Shown: positions 1 to 6,723, counted from the first letter of the stretch. The stretch: DNA of 35,561 bases from Pseudomonadota bacterium (GCA_023419535.1 JAEZXX010000035.1:1-35561), one strand, 5' to 3'. Numbers and translations are program-made. The notes: generated by a model from the sequence alone, not told the origin.

Positions 1-271
1 ATTGCGAGCGGGCGGCTTCGATAGCGTTGAGGAAATCGCGGCCGATCTCAGCATCGGAAGCAGCCTCGTCCGCCTTCACCCCAGAGCCGATAGCGTCGTA
101 GGCGGTGCGGGCGCGGCGGAGGTCGCCTGCCGTGATGGTATAGATGTGCTCGCCTTTGCCGTTGCGGGCAGAGTGGATCACAGCGTGGTCGGGGAAGTTG
201 TCGTAGTCGGCGTTGTCGGCCGCACGGACGAACGGCTCCAGCGCTTCCCGCGCGAGGTCTTCACAGGCCAT
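1..271 (-). CDS. hypothetical phage protein, reaches the window edge
   Basis: The reading frame starts at ATG 271 (MACEDLAREALEPF...) and stays open for 90 codons to the window edge, ending ...IEAARSQ. Composition is protein-like, acidic and largely helical; no family recognised. It overlaps the 3' end of the HNH gene by 11 bp, like the other genes of this operon. If the window is circular, the next codon is TAG formed across the joint, so the gene would be complete at 90 aa. Function unknown. Confidence 0.7.
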   Translation of the reverse strand, partial: MACEDLAREALEPFVRAADNADYDNFPDHAVIHSARNGKGEHIYTITAGDLRRARTAYDAIGSGVKADEAASDAEIGRDFLNAIEAARSQ

Positions 272-671
272 GGTCGAACTCCTCGCCAGAACGGCGCGAT
301 TTGGGGAAAGGGCGGGAGGTCATCCGGGCATTGCCGGTCGGCTTGGCCCAGGTGCCGCGGTGCTTGCGGCCCATGCGGTCCGCTTTGTCGCGAGCCGCAT
401 TCTCGTCGATGGTCTTCTCGCGATGCGCGGGGCGGTAGACCGGGCGCAGGTTGCGCTCTCGGTGCTCGCCACCATCGGCAAGCGCCTTCTCGTGGTCGAT
501 GTCGTATTCGCCAGAGTGCAGCTTCCGGTTGGTGAGCGCGCAGCGCCCCTTGAACCGAAGGAACACACGGTCGCGAACGTAATCCGGGATTGCCGCGTTC
601 GGGCTGGAGCCGATCCACTCCTTTACGTCCCGGCCGCCGAGAGGCTGGTCGATCATGGGGACCTTAGCCAC
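261..671 (-). CDS. HNH endonuclease
   Basis: 136 aa from a GTG at 671 preceded by GGGAGG at good spacing; an in-frame ATG lies five codons further in. An HNH-type core is visible at residues 43-80: GRC at 42-44, YDIDH at 56-60 (His60 the likely catalytic first H), and N74 in RNLRPVY. The C-terminal 40 residues are basic. HNH nucleases of this size are common in phage early operons and may act in recombination or DNA processing; the small free-standing gene sits at the distal end of the recombination operon rather than next to the terminase. The start overlaps the preceding 51-aa gene by 8 bp (GTGGCTAA), suggesting translational coupling. Confidence 0.8.
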   Translation of the reverse strand: MAKVPMIDQPLGGRDVKEWIGSSPNAAIPDYVRDRVFLRFKGRCALTNRKLHSGEYDIDHEKALADGGEHRERNLRPVYRPAHREKTIDENAARDKADRMGRKHRGTWAKPTGNARMTSRPFPKSRRSGEEFDHGL

Positions 672-819
672 GGGGCGCCTCCCGCCCGCAGGCCAGACGG
701 TCCTCCCGATCCTGTCGCGCTTCCTGCGCTTCAGTGACGAGCATGCGTTGCCAGACGGTCGCGCGGCGCGCGGCCATGATGGTCTTCGGGTCGATGGTGG
801 TGAGGGCGTGGTGGCTCAT
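664..819 (-). CDS. small hypothetical protein, 51 aa
   Basis: Frame MSHHALTTIDPKTIMAARRA... runs from ATG 819 to TAA 664. The ATG overlaps the upstream stop as ATGA and its own end overlaps the HNH start by 8 bp, so it fills the only space between two supported genes in exactly the coupling style of the operon. The product is a highly charged, probably helical peptide. No family recognised. Confidence 0.6.
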   Translation of the reverse strand: MSHHALTTIDPKTIMAARRATVWQRMLVTEAQEARQDREDRLACGREAPRG

Positions 820-1319
820 GCGGCCCTCCGCACATCCTCGGGGCTAACACCGATCAGCCCGGCAACGATCTCAAGGATGGCATCCTTAGACCGCTGGAAG
901 TCCTCCTTGCCCATTGCGCGCCGCGACTGGCTCTTCGCGGTGCGAACGACGACAATGGGACCGCGAACGACAGTTGCCGCAAACCCGTTTTGGGCCTTGG
1001 CGAATGCCGCCACCCGGAGGGCTGCTGCGTTGGTCCCTGCGTCGATGGTCTGTTCGTCGAAGAACCCGGCCTCGATCAGAGCCCGCTTGCGCAGATGCTC
1101 AGGCGTCGGGAACGCTTCGGCATACTGCGGCGGCAGGTTCTCCCACGCGTTGCGGAGCCACGCGAACTCGTGCCGGTGCGAGGCGTCCGAGCGCTCTTCC
1201 TCGTGGACAAGGCGATAGGTCTCTCCGACGACATACTGACGATCGGCCTGTCGCTGCATGAAACGCGAGGCGGGGCGGAAGGCTTCCCCATCCCACTGGC
1301 AGAGGAGGGGGGCACTCAT
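816..1319 (-). CDS. conserved phage protein linked to the recombination genes, 167 aa
   Basis: Starts at ATG 1319 (MSAPLLCQWDGEAF...), which overlaps the exonuclease stop as ATGA. A frame extending further upstream is ignored because it would lie inside the exonuclease gene. The N-terminal half resembles a recurring alphaproteobacterial phage protein with the pattern 'HEFAWLRNAWENLPPQ', usually encoded next to phage recombinases; that resemblance is from memory and no biochemical role is known to me. Features include a Trp-rich N-terminal segment, a 'FPTPEHLRKRAL' helix near residues 68-79 and a mixed alpha/beta C-terminal half. Position directly after the exonuclease suggests a role in recombination or replication, by inference only. 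Confidence 0.75.
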   Translation of the reverse strand: MSAPLLCQWDGEAFRPASRFMQRQADRQYVVGETYRLVHEEERSDASHRHEFAWLRNAWENLPPQYAEAFPTPEHLRKRALIEAGFFDEQTIDAGTNAAALRVAAFAKAQNGFAATVVRGPIVVVRTAKSQSRRAMGKEDFQRSKDAILEIVAGLIGVSPEDVRRAA

Positions 1320-1948
1320 GCTGCCGCCCTCAGGTAGCGGGAAGACAGCGCCTCTACCTTCGCCGCCAGTTCGTCGAGGAACGCGCAAACCTCAGTCTCC
1401 AGATCGGCAATCACCGCGTCGTCGCGCTTCACGCGCTCAACGAACAGCTGCATCTCGGCAGGCATGCGTGGATCGAACGAGGCAAAGTCGCACCACGACC
1501 GGCCCGTACAAGCCATCTGCCACTGCATTTGCGTGACGTACTTCGCCGGCACCTTCTGACCGAGAAGCGTGTCGATGTGGGTGGCCGTGTTCGGGCACTT
1601 GATCTCGACGAGGCCTTCTTCGCCAATGAGGCCATCCGGGCTGGCGCCCGCGTCTGCGATAGTCGGGTGCGGGACAAAGCCGACCTCGGCAACGTCGGCA
1701 TCGCGGAAGAACTCGTAGGCCGCGCGCGCCTGAGGCTCCGTTTCAGTGCCCCAGCGCATGGCCGCGTTCGAATAGCTATCCTCGACAGTGCCGGTGAGGC
1801 GTTCGGCCACGAGCTGCGCGAGGTAGTTCGCACGGCTGGTCGAATAGCCGGTCTTCGTCCGCGCAATGACATCCGCCACGCGCGAGGCCGTCACCTTGCC
1901 AAGGCGAGCGGCGAACCATTCCGGGGTGCCCTGAACGATATCGCTCAT
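1316..1948 (-). CDS. YqaJ-family phage exonuclease (lambda Exo-like)
   Basis: 210 aa. The opening QGTPEWFAARLGKVTAS is the typical YqaJ N-terminal signature. The PD-(D/E)XK-type catalytic core is visible: SPDG with D105, then VEIKCP with E115 and K117, followed by the conserved QMQWQMACTG helix. Enzymes of this family resect one strand of double-stranded DNA 5' to 3' and hand 3' tails to a single-strand annealing protein. That partner is the ERF protein encoded immediately upstream, so the two form a lambda Exo/Beta-like recombination pair. ATG 1948 overlaps the ERF stop (ATGA), implying coupled translation and matched dosage. Length is normal for the family and no key residue is missing. Confidence 0.93.
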   Translation of the reverse strand: MSDIVQGTPEWFAARLGKVTASRVADVIARTKTGYSTSRANYLAQLVAERLTGTVEDSYSNAAMRWGTETEPQARAAYEFFRDADVAEVGFVPHPTIADAGASPDGLIGEEGLVEIKCPNTATHIDTLLGQKVPAKYVTQMQWQMACTGRSWCDFASFDPRMPAEMQLFVERVKRDDAVIADLETEVCAFLDELAAKVEALSSRYLRAAA

Positions 1949-2658
1949 GACCGCGCCCTCTTCGCTTCAAGCTGCTTGACGGCGGTGTCGAACTTCGACG
2001 CCGGCAGCTCTGGGATCGCCTCAATGCCCATGTGCCGGCAGAAGCGAGCGATATCCGTCGCGGTCTCCTCGATCAGCTTGCGAAGGGTTCCCGCCTGCTC
2101 TTCGGTGATGGGGGCGGCCGATTGGATGGCGCGACCGTCGTCGTCCTCCGATGCGGCAAGGCCAAGCATCTGAACAAGCGAATAGCGCTGCAGGTAAGTG
2201 AGCGTGCTGCCGATGGCCTGGATTGCGTTCTTGCTGCCGGACGCATCCGCAGGCCCGACGAGCGTCGTTTCCTCGCTGTGGCCTGCCTCGTGCGAGAGAA
2301 TGCACGTCACGGCGATCCCGACTTCCTGCCTGGTGCGGAAGCGATAGGAGAGACCGTGTTTGGAGATGATCGGATCCACGACGCGAGCGATCGACGCGAA
2401 GTCGGCATAGCTCTTGTTGTTGTGCCCCTTCGCGCCCTTGTGGATGACCGGGATTTCGGCCTTCGCTGCGGACAGGGCGGCATCAAAGAACTTGCGCGCC
2501 TGGTTCGCTTCCCAACGCTCCTGCATCGTCAGCAGGCGCTCCATCATCTCGACGCTGGCGCCGGAGTTGATGGCGTTGTTCAGCATGTCCATTGGCGTGA
2601 GCGCCGTGGACTGGCGAGGCGCTTCGTCGCGCGGGAGGGTCTGAACAGCGTTGCTCAT
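1945..2658 (-). CDS. erf: ERF-family single-strand annealing protein
   Basis: 237 aa. An ERF-superfamily core spans about residues 50-170: a helical segment with FFDAALSAAKAEIPVI, then NNKSYADFASIARVVDPII, 'HGLSYRFRT', an antiparallel sheet region and SKNAIQAIGSTLTYLQRYSL. The last motif (Gly..TYxxRYxL) is the strongest family mark. ERF proteins anneal complementary single strands and in P22 help circularise the phage genome. The gene is followed by the partner exonuclease. The tail after residue 185 is helical and less conserved. ATG 2658 overlaps the preceding stop. Confidence 0.92.
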   Translation of the reverse strand: MSNAVQTLPRDEAPRQSTALTPMDMLNNAINSGASVEMMERLLTMQERWEANQARKFFDAALSAAKAEIPVIHKGAKGHNNKSYADFASIARVVDPIISKHGLSYRFRTRQEVGIAVTCILSHEAGHSEETTLVGPADASGSKNAIQAIGSTLTYLQRYSLVQMLGLAASEDDDGRAIQSAAPITEEQAGTLRKLIEETATDIARFCRHMGIEAIPELPASKFDTAVKQLEAKRARS

Positions 2659-3041
2659 GCCGCCCTCCGATCTTCTCGCTCACGGTCAGATCGGACTTCG
2701 GCGCGGCCGAATAGCGTCCGTGCCGAAGCGGCGCGTTCCCGCACGTCCTCGTGCGCGTCGTCGTAGTGCTCCGTCAGGGCTGTATCTATCGTCTCAGCCA
2801 ACTCCCCGACGACGCTGTGCCGGGGGGGCGTGTCGCAACCAGCGTCCTCAGCCGCGATCAGAAGGTCGATCATCTTCGGGACGAGGTTGCGCCGGCTCCA
2901 GCGACTGATGTTCGTCTGCGTCCGCAGAATTTCGTCGTAGGATGCGCCGAAGGGTTCGACATCGAGTTCGTTCGTCAGCGCATCGAGCTTCGCGCGCAGG
3001 TCGGAAACGGCGTTGCGAATGGCTTCACGGTCCATGTTCAT
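2655..3041 (-). CDS. hypothetical protein, 128 aa
   Basis: ATG 3041 (MNMDREAIRNAVSDLR...) shares one base with the preceding stop (TGATG); a second ATG lies two codons downstream. The product is acidic at the start, with predicted helices at residues 5-25 and a Trp-containing segment (NISRWSRRNLVPKMIDLLIAA), ending in a charged tail. No family recognised. Placed just upstream of the ERF gene, so probably expressed with the recombination proteins. Confidence 0.7.
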   Translation of the reverse strand: MNMDREAIRNAVSDLRAKLDALTNELDVEPFGASYDEILRTQTNISRWSRRNLVPKMIDLLIAAEDAGCDTPPRHSVVGELAETIDTALTEHYDDAHEDVRERAASARTLFGRAEVRSDREREDRRAA

Positions 3042-3184
3042 CAGACTGCTCCGATCAACGGGTGAGAGTTGGCGAGGAGAACCCACCCCGAAATCGCGAG
3101 GGCGATGCAGGTCGCGAACATCAGGCCGGCAGCGATCCGGTCCCGAAGCGGGATCGTGGAGAGAGCGGTGCGGAGGGCGGTCAT
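3041..3184 (-). CDS. small single-pass membrane protein, 47 aa
   Basis: ATG 3184 overlaps the preceding stop as ATGA and its TGA shares a base with the next ATG. One hydrophobic segment (about residues 17-38, AAGLMFATCIALAISGWVLL) should span the inner membrane, with a short basic N-terminal part (RDR) likely cytoplasmic. Function unknown; small membrane proteins in early phage operons are often exclusion or lysis-timing factors, but nothing here proves that. Confidence 0.7.
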   Translation of the reverse strand: MTALRTALSTIPLRDRIAAGLMFATCIALAISGWVLLANSHPLIGAV

Positions 3185-3726
3185 TGCGCCGGCTCCGAGG
3201 AGGCGGCGCGAACCAGTTTGGAGCGTACGATCTTCGCGCATTTCGCGTAGGCGATCTGAGCGTTCTTGCCGCCCTGTACCGGACCCTTCGACAGTTCATC
3301 GAACAGGGCGGCGACCTGTTCCGGGGTGACTTCCGGACGAAGGACGCGATCACCTTCCGGCGTGAAGCCTAAGAGCACGCTCCGGGCGTCATCCACGTAG
3401 GCTTGCGGCGCGCCTTCCTCATGCAACCGGTCGGCAGCAAGGCGTAAGGCTGAAAGCGCTATACCGCGCTCCTGCTCTGATGCGTTTAAATCCCCCTCCA
3501 GCCGCTCGTTCTCTGCGCGGAGAGTGTCGTAGGCGTTGACCGCCTCGACGATCAGGGCAGGGTTTGCCTCGTTCTCAACCCCGATCGGGCCGGAATAGCC
3601 AACATCCGTTCGGGCGATTGGGACGTAGCTGCCGTAGATCCTCTCCTCGCTGGTGATATCGACCGACTCTTCGTCATCGTTGACGCTGAGCACCCAAGGC
3701 CGGGGCGTTGCGTTCTCGTGCGCCAT
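3181..3726 (-). CDS. phage ead/Ea22-like hypothetical protein, 181 aa
   Basis: Begins MAHENATPRPWVLSVNDDEE, a pattern shared by many phage early proteins that combine an N-terminal 'TPRPW' segment with later 'NP..IVEAVNAYDTLRAENERL' residues (about 55-75). A short coiled coil follows (residues 68-90), then a helical C-terminal region. Function of this group is unknown. ATG 3726 shares its base with the TGA of the upstream 46-aa gene, and its own stop overlaps the next ATG. The family assignment rests on pattern memory only. Confidence 0.72.
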   Translation of the reverse strand: MAHENATPRPWVLSVNDDEESVDITSEERIYGSYVPIARTDVGYSGPIGVENEANPALIVEAVNAYDTLRAENERLEGDLNASEQERGIALSALRLAADRLHEEGAPQAYVDDARSVLLGFTPEGDRVLRPEVTPEQVAALFDELSKGPVQGGKNAQIAYAKCAKIVRSKLVRAASSEPAQ

Positions 3727-3866
3727 CAGAATGCACTCCCAACAGCGACGACGGGAAACGGAAGCCAGTCCGCGAGAGCGTGGTTAGCCCAGAGCGAAGC
3801 CGCACCAAGGAAGCCCACCAGAGCGAAGAAGACGGGAGTGAACAGAGGTTCGGGAGAGGAGCGCAT
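3726..3866 (-). CDS. small membrane protein, 46 aa
   Basis: ATG 3866 follows the upstream stop by two bases and its TGA shares a base with the next ATG. The peptide (MRSSPEPLFTPVFFALVGFL...) has one clear hydrophobic segment at about residues 8-26 and a second short hydrophobic stretch at the C-terminus. Coding status is supported mainly by perfect packing between two coupled genes and by composition. Function unknown. Confidence 0.6.
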   Translation of the reverse strand: MRSSPEPLFTPVFFALVGFLGAASLWANHALADWLPFPVVAVGSAF

Positions 3867-3868
3867 GG

Positions 3869-4303
3869 TCAGCGGCTCTCGGGAACATCGACGTACTCGG
3901 TCTTAGGCGAGTACGGGAATGAGATGTCGCGAGCGCTATCCTTGCTCGTGAAGCACGCACCGGACGGCTCGCGGAAGACGACCGCATCGCTGTGGTACGC
4001 CGTGCCGTCTGCTCGCTTGAAGACCGATGGACAGCGCTTGTTCTGCGCTAGGGTCGCATCGCCGTAGCCGAGCGTTGTCCACTCATCGTCTTCGCCGGTC
4101 AGCGGCGAAAGCGGCTCGTAACGAACGAGACGGGCGAACATGTTGGCCGCAAGGCTCGACGAGAAGCCCGAATGCCCCTCTTCCGAATGGGCGCGGCAGA
4201 GCTTGATGACGGCCTCGCCAATCATGCCGCCGTAGTCGCTGCTCTTATCGAAGGCGCCAGCCGCCTTCAGTTCAGCCTCTGCGAATTCGAGAAAGCTTGC
4301 CAC
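3869..4303 (-). CDS. conserved phage protein, 144 aa
   Basis: The start is a GTG at 4303 (reads VASFLEFAEAEL...), chosen because AGGAGG lies six bases before it. The protein contains segments recurring in many actinobacterial and proteobacterial phage proteins: AGAFDKSSDYGGMIGEAV (about 16-33), GHSGFSSSLAANMFARL (about 43-59), DDEWTTLG, and a Cys/Phe-rich C-terminus with ACFTSKDS and a TEYVDVP ending. No enzymatic activity is known to me for this group. Second gene of the leftward operon. Confidence 0.78.
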   Translation of the reverse strand: MASFLEFAEAELKAAGAFDKSSDYGGMIGEAVIKLCRAHSEEGHSGFSSSLAANMFARLVRYEPLSPLTGEDDEWTTLGYGDATLAQNKRCPSVFKRADGTAYHSDAVVFREPSGACFTSKDSARDISFPYSPKTEYVDVPESR

Positions 4304-4380
4304 TGTGATCCTCCTGCGTTGCCGGGTGATCCGGCGTTGATCCGTTTCCAACTCGGCTCGGAAGCCGAGGCAGAAGCGGA

Positions 4381-4557
4381 TCAGGCGCCCATCGCGCGGA
4401 GGACGCGGGAGGCATATTCAACGGCGCTGCGGGACACGGTCCCCCAGCGACCAGCGCCCACACCGCGCATGTACTCGATGGTCTCGTCGCGCCTTGGACC
4501 GGTCAGGGCCGCGTAGTTATCGAGTGCTTTCGCTTCCATCTCGCGAGGCGTCATCAT
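4381..4557 (-). CDS. first gene of the leftward operon, 58-aa hypothetical protein
   Basis: Tandem ATG codons at 4557 and 4554 follow GAGGAG, so the start is one or the other (58 or 57 aa); an upstream frame extension lies in promoter DNA and is rejected. Helical, charged peptide (MMTPREMEAKALDNYAAL...) with a 'GRWGTVSRSAVEYASRVL' C-terminal half. The promoter with operator lies about 50 bp upstream, making this the first product under repressor control. No family recognised. Confidence 0.7.
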   Translation of the reverse strand: MMTPREMEAKALDNYAALTGPRRDETIEYMRGVGAGRWGTVSRSAVEYASRVLRAMGA

Positions 4558-4605
4558 CTCTCTCCTCAGCCTGCCGGGCGATCCGGCGTCGTGCTGTTGG
4601 AGGAG

Positions 4606-4633
4606 AGAATACACGCCTTTGCGTGCATTGCAA
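4606..4633 (-). promoter_or_regulatory. leftward early promoter with repressor operator in the spacer
   Basis: On the minus strand, TTGCAA (4633-4628), 16 bp, TATTCT (4611-4606). The spacer contains the inverted repeat CACGC-CTTT-GCGTG on plus-strand bases 4612-4625. The same arrangement occurs at the rightward promoter near 5200, which strongly supports both. Confidence 0.75.
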
Positions 4634-4642
4634 GCGGGGGCA

Positions 4643-4656
4643 AACGCAAATGCGTG
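4643..4656. promoter_or_regulatory. second operator copy upstream of the leftward promoter
   Basis: AACGCAAATGCGTG matches the operator consensus CACGCA(T/A)(T/A)TGCGTG in 12 of 14 positions, centred about 31 bp from the centre of the first operator (three helical turns). A possible half-site (ATGCGTCAC) follows at 4661-4669. The spacing would allow cooperative repressor binding. Confidence 0.6.
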
Positions 4657-4759
4657 CAAAAATGCGTCACGAACGCGAGAAGCCGTTCAGGCGTTATTCA
4701 CGTCGTTCATGATCCGTTCTACTCTGGGCCCGTCGAAGAAAAGCCGGGAGGCGCATGGC

Positions 4760-4972
4760 ATGGCAGGCGTATGGGAGGTTGCCCGAGCGTGGGCGGAAGC
4801 TACACCGTCAGCGCGACAGGCGGCTCTTAGGTACGCGCGGGATCTTCACCGGAACCGCGTAGCAGCTGGACGAGATGATGCCGCTGCGAAGGGGACGAGC
4901 CCGCTGCCAGGCGGATCAATTCCTCGCCTTCCTCGTCAATTGGAAGGCCGGTCATCACATACAGAAGACTGA
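4760..4972 (+). CDS. possible small protein antisense to the repressor 3' end
   Basis: An open frame of 70 aa (MAGVWEVARAWAEATPSARQ...) begins at ATG 4760, nine bases after a GGGAGG. The first 40 residues form a convincing amphipathic helix pattern, and a promoter-like TTCACG, 17 bp, TACTCT pair lies just upstream (about 4698-4726). However the last two thirds lies antisense to the repressor gene (4827-5147). An ATG at 4755 opens a different 35-aa frame. Could be a real small regulator or chance; the stretch 4657-4759 otherwise shows no gene. Confidence 0.3.
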   Translation: MAGVWEVARAWAEATPSARQAALRYARDLHRNRVAAGRDDAAAKGTSPLPGGSIPRLPRQLEGRSSHTED

Positions 4973-5147
4973 TGCCCATGACAGCGCAGAGCTTCTCGGC
5001 CGCGTCGATCTTCGGAGCGCCGCCCCGGTCGCGCATCTGCTGGACGTAGTTCGGCCCGAGACCGGCGGCGAGGCTTAGCGCCCGGTCGGTTCTCTCGTCT
5101 GCGTCGATGGCGGACCAAAGACGCTGCTTCCAGCCGTTCGAATCCAT
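4827..5147 (-). CDS. CI-like repressor, XRE-type HTH
   Basis: 106 aa from ATG 5147. A helix-turn-helix spans about residues 22-60: DRALSLAAGLGPNYVQQMRD resembles the HTH-XRE scaffold and is followed by APKIDAAEKLCAVMGISLLYVMTG, the usual helix 4-5 of phage repressors. There is no Ser/Lys LexA-type peptidase domain; the remaining 35 residues are helical and could dimerise, so RecA-mediated self-cleavage is unlikely. It is transcribed divergently from the Cro-like gene and lies between two promoters carrying the same inverted repeat, which is its probable binding site. No ribosome-binding site is visible before ATG 5147; it may be translated from a leaderless or very short-leader mRNA. Confidence 0.85.
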   Translation of the reverse strand: MDSNGWKQRLWSAIDADERTDRALSLAAGLGPNYVQQMRDRGGAPKIDAAEKLCAVMGISLLYVMTGLPIDEEGEELIRLAAGSSPSQRHHLVQLLRGSGEDPART

Positions 5148-5172
5148 TCGGGACAGATAGCAATAACCCAAA

Positions 5173-5188
5173 ATCGTGCACGCACGAT
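5173..5188. promoter_or_regulatory. imperfect palindrome in the repressor promoter region
   Basis: ATCGTGCACGCACGAT is a near-palindrome containing the CACGCA half-site of the operators. It lies 26-41 bp upstream of the repressor ATG, over its probable -35 region (a TATCTG -10-like hexamer occupies 5159-5154), so it could mediate autoregulation. Confidence 0.45.
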
Positions 5189-5199
5189 CCTGCGGGCAC

Positions 5200-5227
5200 T
5201 TGCACTGCACGCATTTGCGTGTAAATT
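5200..5227 (+). promoter_or_regulatory. rightward early promoter with operator in the spacer
   Basis: TTGCAC (5200-5205), 16 bp, TAAATT (5222-5227). The spacer holds a perfect inverted repeat CACGCATTTGCGTG at 5208-5221, the best copy of the operator. Seven bases separate the -10 from ATG 5235, so transcription should begin at or next to the start codon of the Cro-like gene. Confidence 0.78.
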
Positions 5228-5234
5228 GGGCTGT

Positions 5235-5477
5235 ATGAACGAGCAGCTTCGATCCGACATCGACGATTTCCTCACCGAGACCGGGATGGGCGATTTCCGC
5301 TTCGGCCTTCTGGCCGCGAAGAACGGCCGCCTTGTCGACCGCCTTCGGAACGGGGGCCGCGTCTGGCCCGAGACGGAAGCTCAAATCCGCGACTTCATGC
5401 GTGAGCACAGGCGGGCACAGTCTCCCGCCCCCCGTCTCCCCAAGACACGCGGCTCCAACAGTGGAGTGGCAGCGTGA
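5235..5477 (+). CDS. Cro-like regulator
   Basis: 80 aa from ATG 5235; a TTG at 5226 in the same frame lies inside the -10 region and is rejected. Residues 5-60 (LRSDIDDFLTETGMGDFRFGLLAAKNGRLVDRLRNG) follow the pattern of small alphaproteobacterial Cro-like HTH proteins, with recognition-helix-like GRLVDRLRNGGRVWPET and a closing AQIRDFMREH helix. The C-terminal 20 residues are Pro/Arg-rich. First gene of the rightward early transcript, divergent from the repressor and sharing its operator. No Shine-Dalgarno sequence precedes it, so translation is probably leaderless. Confidence 0.75.
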   Translation: MNEQLRSDIDDFLTETGMGDFRFGLLAAKNGRLVDRLRNGGRVWPETEAQIRDFMREHRRAQSPAPRLPKTRGSNSGVAA

Positions 5478-5516
5478 GCGCGTCCCGCACCAGTCTCGAC
5501 GTCCGGGAAAAAGGAA

Positions 5517-5545
5517 TTCGGCCGAGCCCGTAACGCTCGGCCGAA
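5517..5545 (+). terminator. perfect 11-bp hairpin after the Cro-like gene
   Basis: TTCGGCCGAGC, 7-base loop, GCTCGGCCGAA. There is no T-run after it, so it is either a factor-dependent or partial terminator/attenuator, an mRNA-stability element, or a protein-binding site. It occupies the gap between the Cro-like gene and the rest of the early operon; the gap holds no convincing gene. Confidence 0.5.
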
Positions 5546-5594
5546 AGCGGAACGGCTTGCCGCTTCATGACAGGCCGACCACCAGGAGAATAAA

Positions 5595-5930
5595 ATGGCA
5601 CGCGCATTTGCAGATGTCATCAGAGAGCTTTCCAGCGGCGAGGACTACGAAGACCTCACCACGAAGCTGGGAGAAGTCGTCACCGGCGTGATCGAGACCG
5701 GGAAGGTCGGAGAGATCACGCTCAAGCTGAAGGTGAAGCCGAACGGAGAGGGCAGCGTCCTCGCCTCGGCCGACATCAAGGCCAAGGTTCCTGAGAAGAG
5801 CCGACGCGAAACGATCTTCTTCGCGACCTCCTCCGGCTCCCTCGTCCGCAACGACCCCCGACAGGCGGACCTTCCGCTTCGCGATGTCTCGGCGGCAGAG
5901 CGCCCGCTGAAGGAGGCGATCAATGGATAA
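5595..5930 (+). CDS. conserved phage early protein paired with DUF2303, 111 aa
   Basis: Starts at ATG 5595 after a strong AGGAG (ACCAGGAGAATAAA). Residues 25-75 look like a compact beta/alpha fold (GKVGEITLKLKVKPNGEGSV), ending with LVRNDPRQADLPLRDV. Proteins of this pattern often sit directly before DUF2303 genes in proteobacterial phages; the comparison is from memory. It overlaps the next gene by 8 bp, so the two are probably translated together. Function unknown. Confidence 0.8.
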   Translation: MARAFADVIRELSSGEDYEDLTTKLGEVVTGVIETGKVGEITLKLKVKPNGEGSVLASADIKAKVPEKSRRETIFFATSSGSLVRNDPRQADLPLRDVSAAERPLKEAING

Positions 5931-6723
5931 CCTCGTCGACACCGCAGTCGACGCGGGCATCATCGTCGGTGAGCCGAAGCTGATCGAGGGCGGGGGTGGC
6001 TACACCGTCCTTCCCGACAGCGCGAAGATCCATGATCTGGAGCGCTTTCTTCCGAAGCCGGCGTACGCCAAAGGCGAGGTCAAGGCCCGCACCGTCGACG
6101 CGCTCACCGCGTATGTCACTCGGCACAAGACCGACGACACGGCGGTCTTCGCTGATGTCGAGGCCGGAAAGGTCCATGCCGTCATCGACTGGCTGTCCGC
6201 CAAGAATGAGCCGGCACACGCGGCGCATTCCGTCGTCTACACGGCTCCGCTGTCCCTCGAATGGCAGCGCTGGAACGCTATCAACGGCAAGCAGATGGCT
6301 CAGGCCGACTTTGCCCGTTTCATCGAAGAAAACCGCGAAGACGTTGTGACGCCGGACGGCGCCACGATGCTCGAACTGGCGAAGACCCTCGATGCCAAGT
6401 CGAAGGTCACGTTCAAGTCGTCCGTCCGTCTCGACAACGGCAATACGGATCTGGCGTTCAAGGACGAGACGACGGCCAGCGGCGGCATCGATGGCAAGGT
6501 CGCGATCCCGAACGAGATCGAGATTGGCATTCCCGTTTTCTACGGAGGGGACCGCTACAAGATCAAGGCGTTGTTCCGGTACCGGATCGTCGACGGCAAG
6601 CTTGTGTTGTGGATTGACCTTCATCGGATCAAGCACGTTCGTGATGCTGCGTTTGGAGACGTTATCGAGGCTGTGAAGAACGGCTGTGATGGCGTTCCCG
6701 TATACGAGGCTTCGGTCTCCTGA
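5923..6723 (+). CDS. DUF2303 family protein (YfdQ-like)
   Basis: 266 aa from ATG 5923 with AAGGAGG seven bases upstream. The architecture matches DUF2303: an N-terminal 'LPDSAKIHDLERF' region (about 30-45), a central ARTVDALTAYVTRHK helix, APLSLEWQRWNAINGKQMAQ (about 108-127), a FIEEN..DVVTPDGATMLELA stretch and a C-terminal beta-rich region with FRYRIVDGKLVLWIDL. The E. coli CPS-53 prophage protein YfdQ is of this group. Biochemical role is unknown; it is expressed early and is often near recombination or stress genes. Length is normal. Confidence 0.88.
   Translation: MDNLVDTAVDAGIIVGEPKLIEGGGGYTVLPDSAKIHDLERFLPKPAYAKGEVKARTVDALTAYVTRHKTDDTAVFADVEAGKVHAVIDWLSAKNEPAHAAHSVVYTAPLSLEWQRWNAINGKQMAQADFARFIEENREDVVTPDGATMLELAKTLDAKSKVTFKSSVRLDNGNTDLAFKDETTASGGIDGKVAIPNEIEIGIPVFYGGDRYKIKALFRYRIVDGKLVLWIDLHRIKHVRDAAFGDVIEAVKNGCDGVPVYEASVS

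Noticed and set aside
5474..5533. 19-codon frame overlapping the Cro-like stop
   Set aside because: Too short, and the second half is the left arm of the hairpin.
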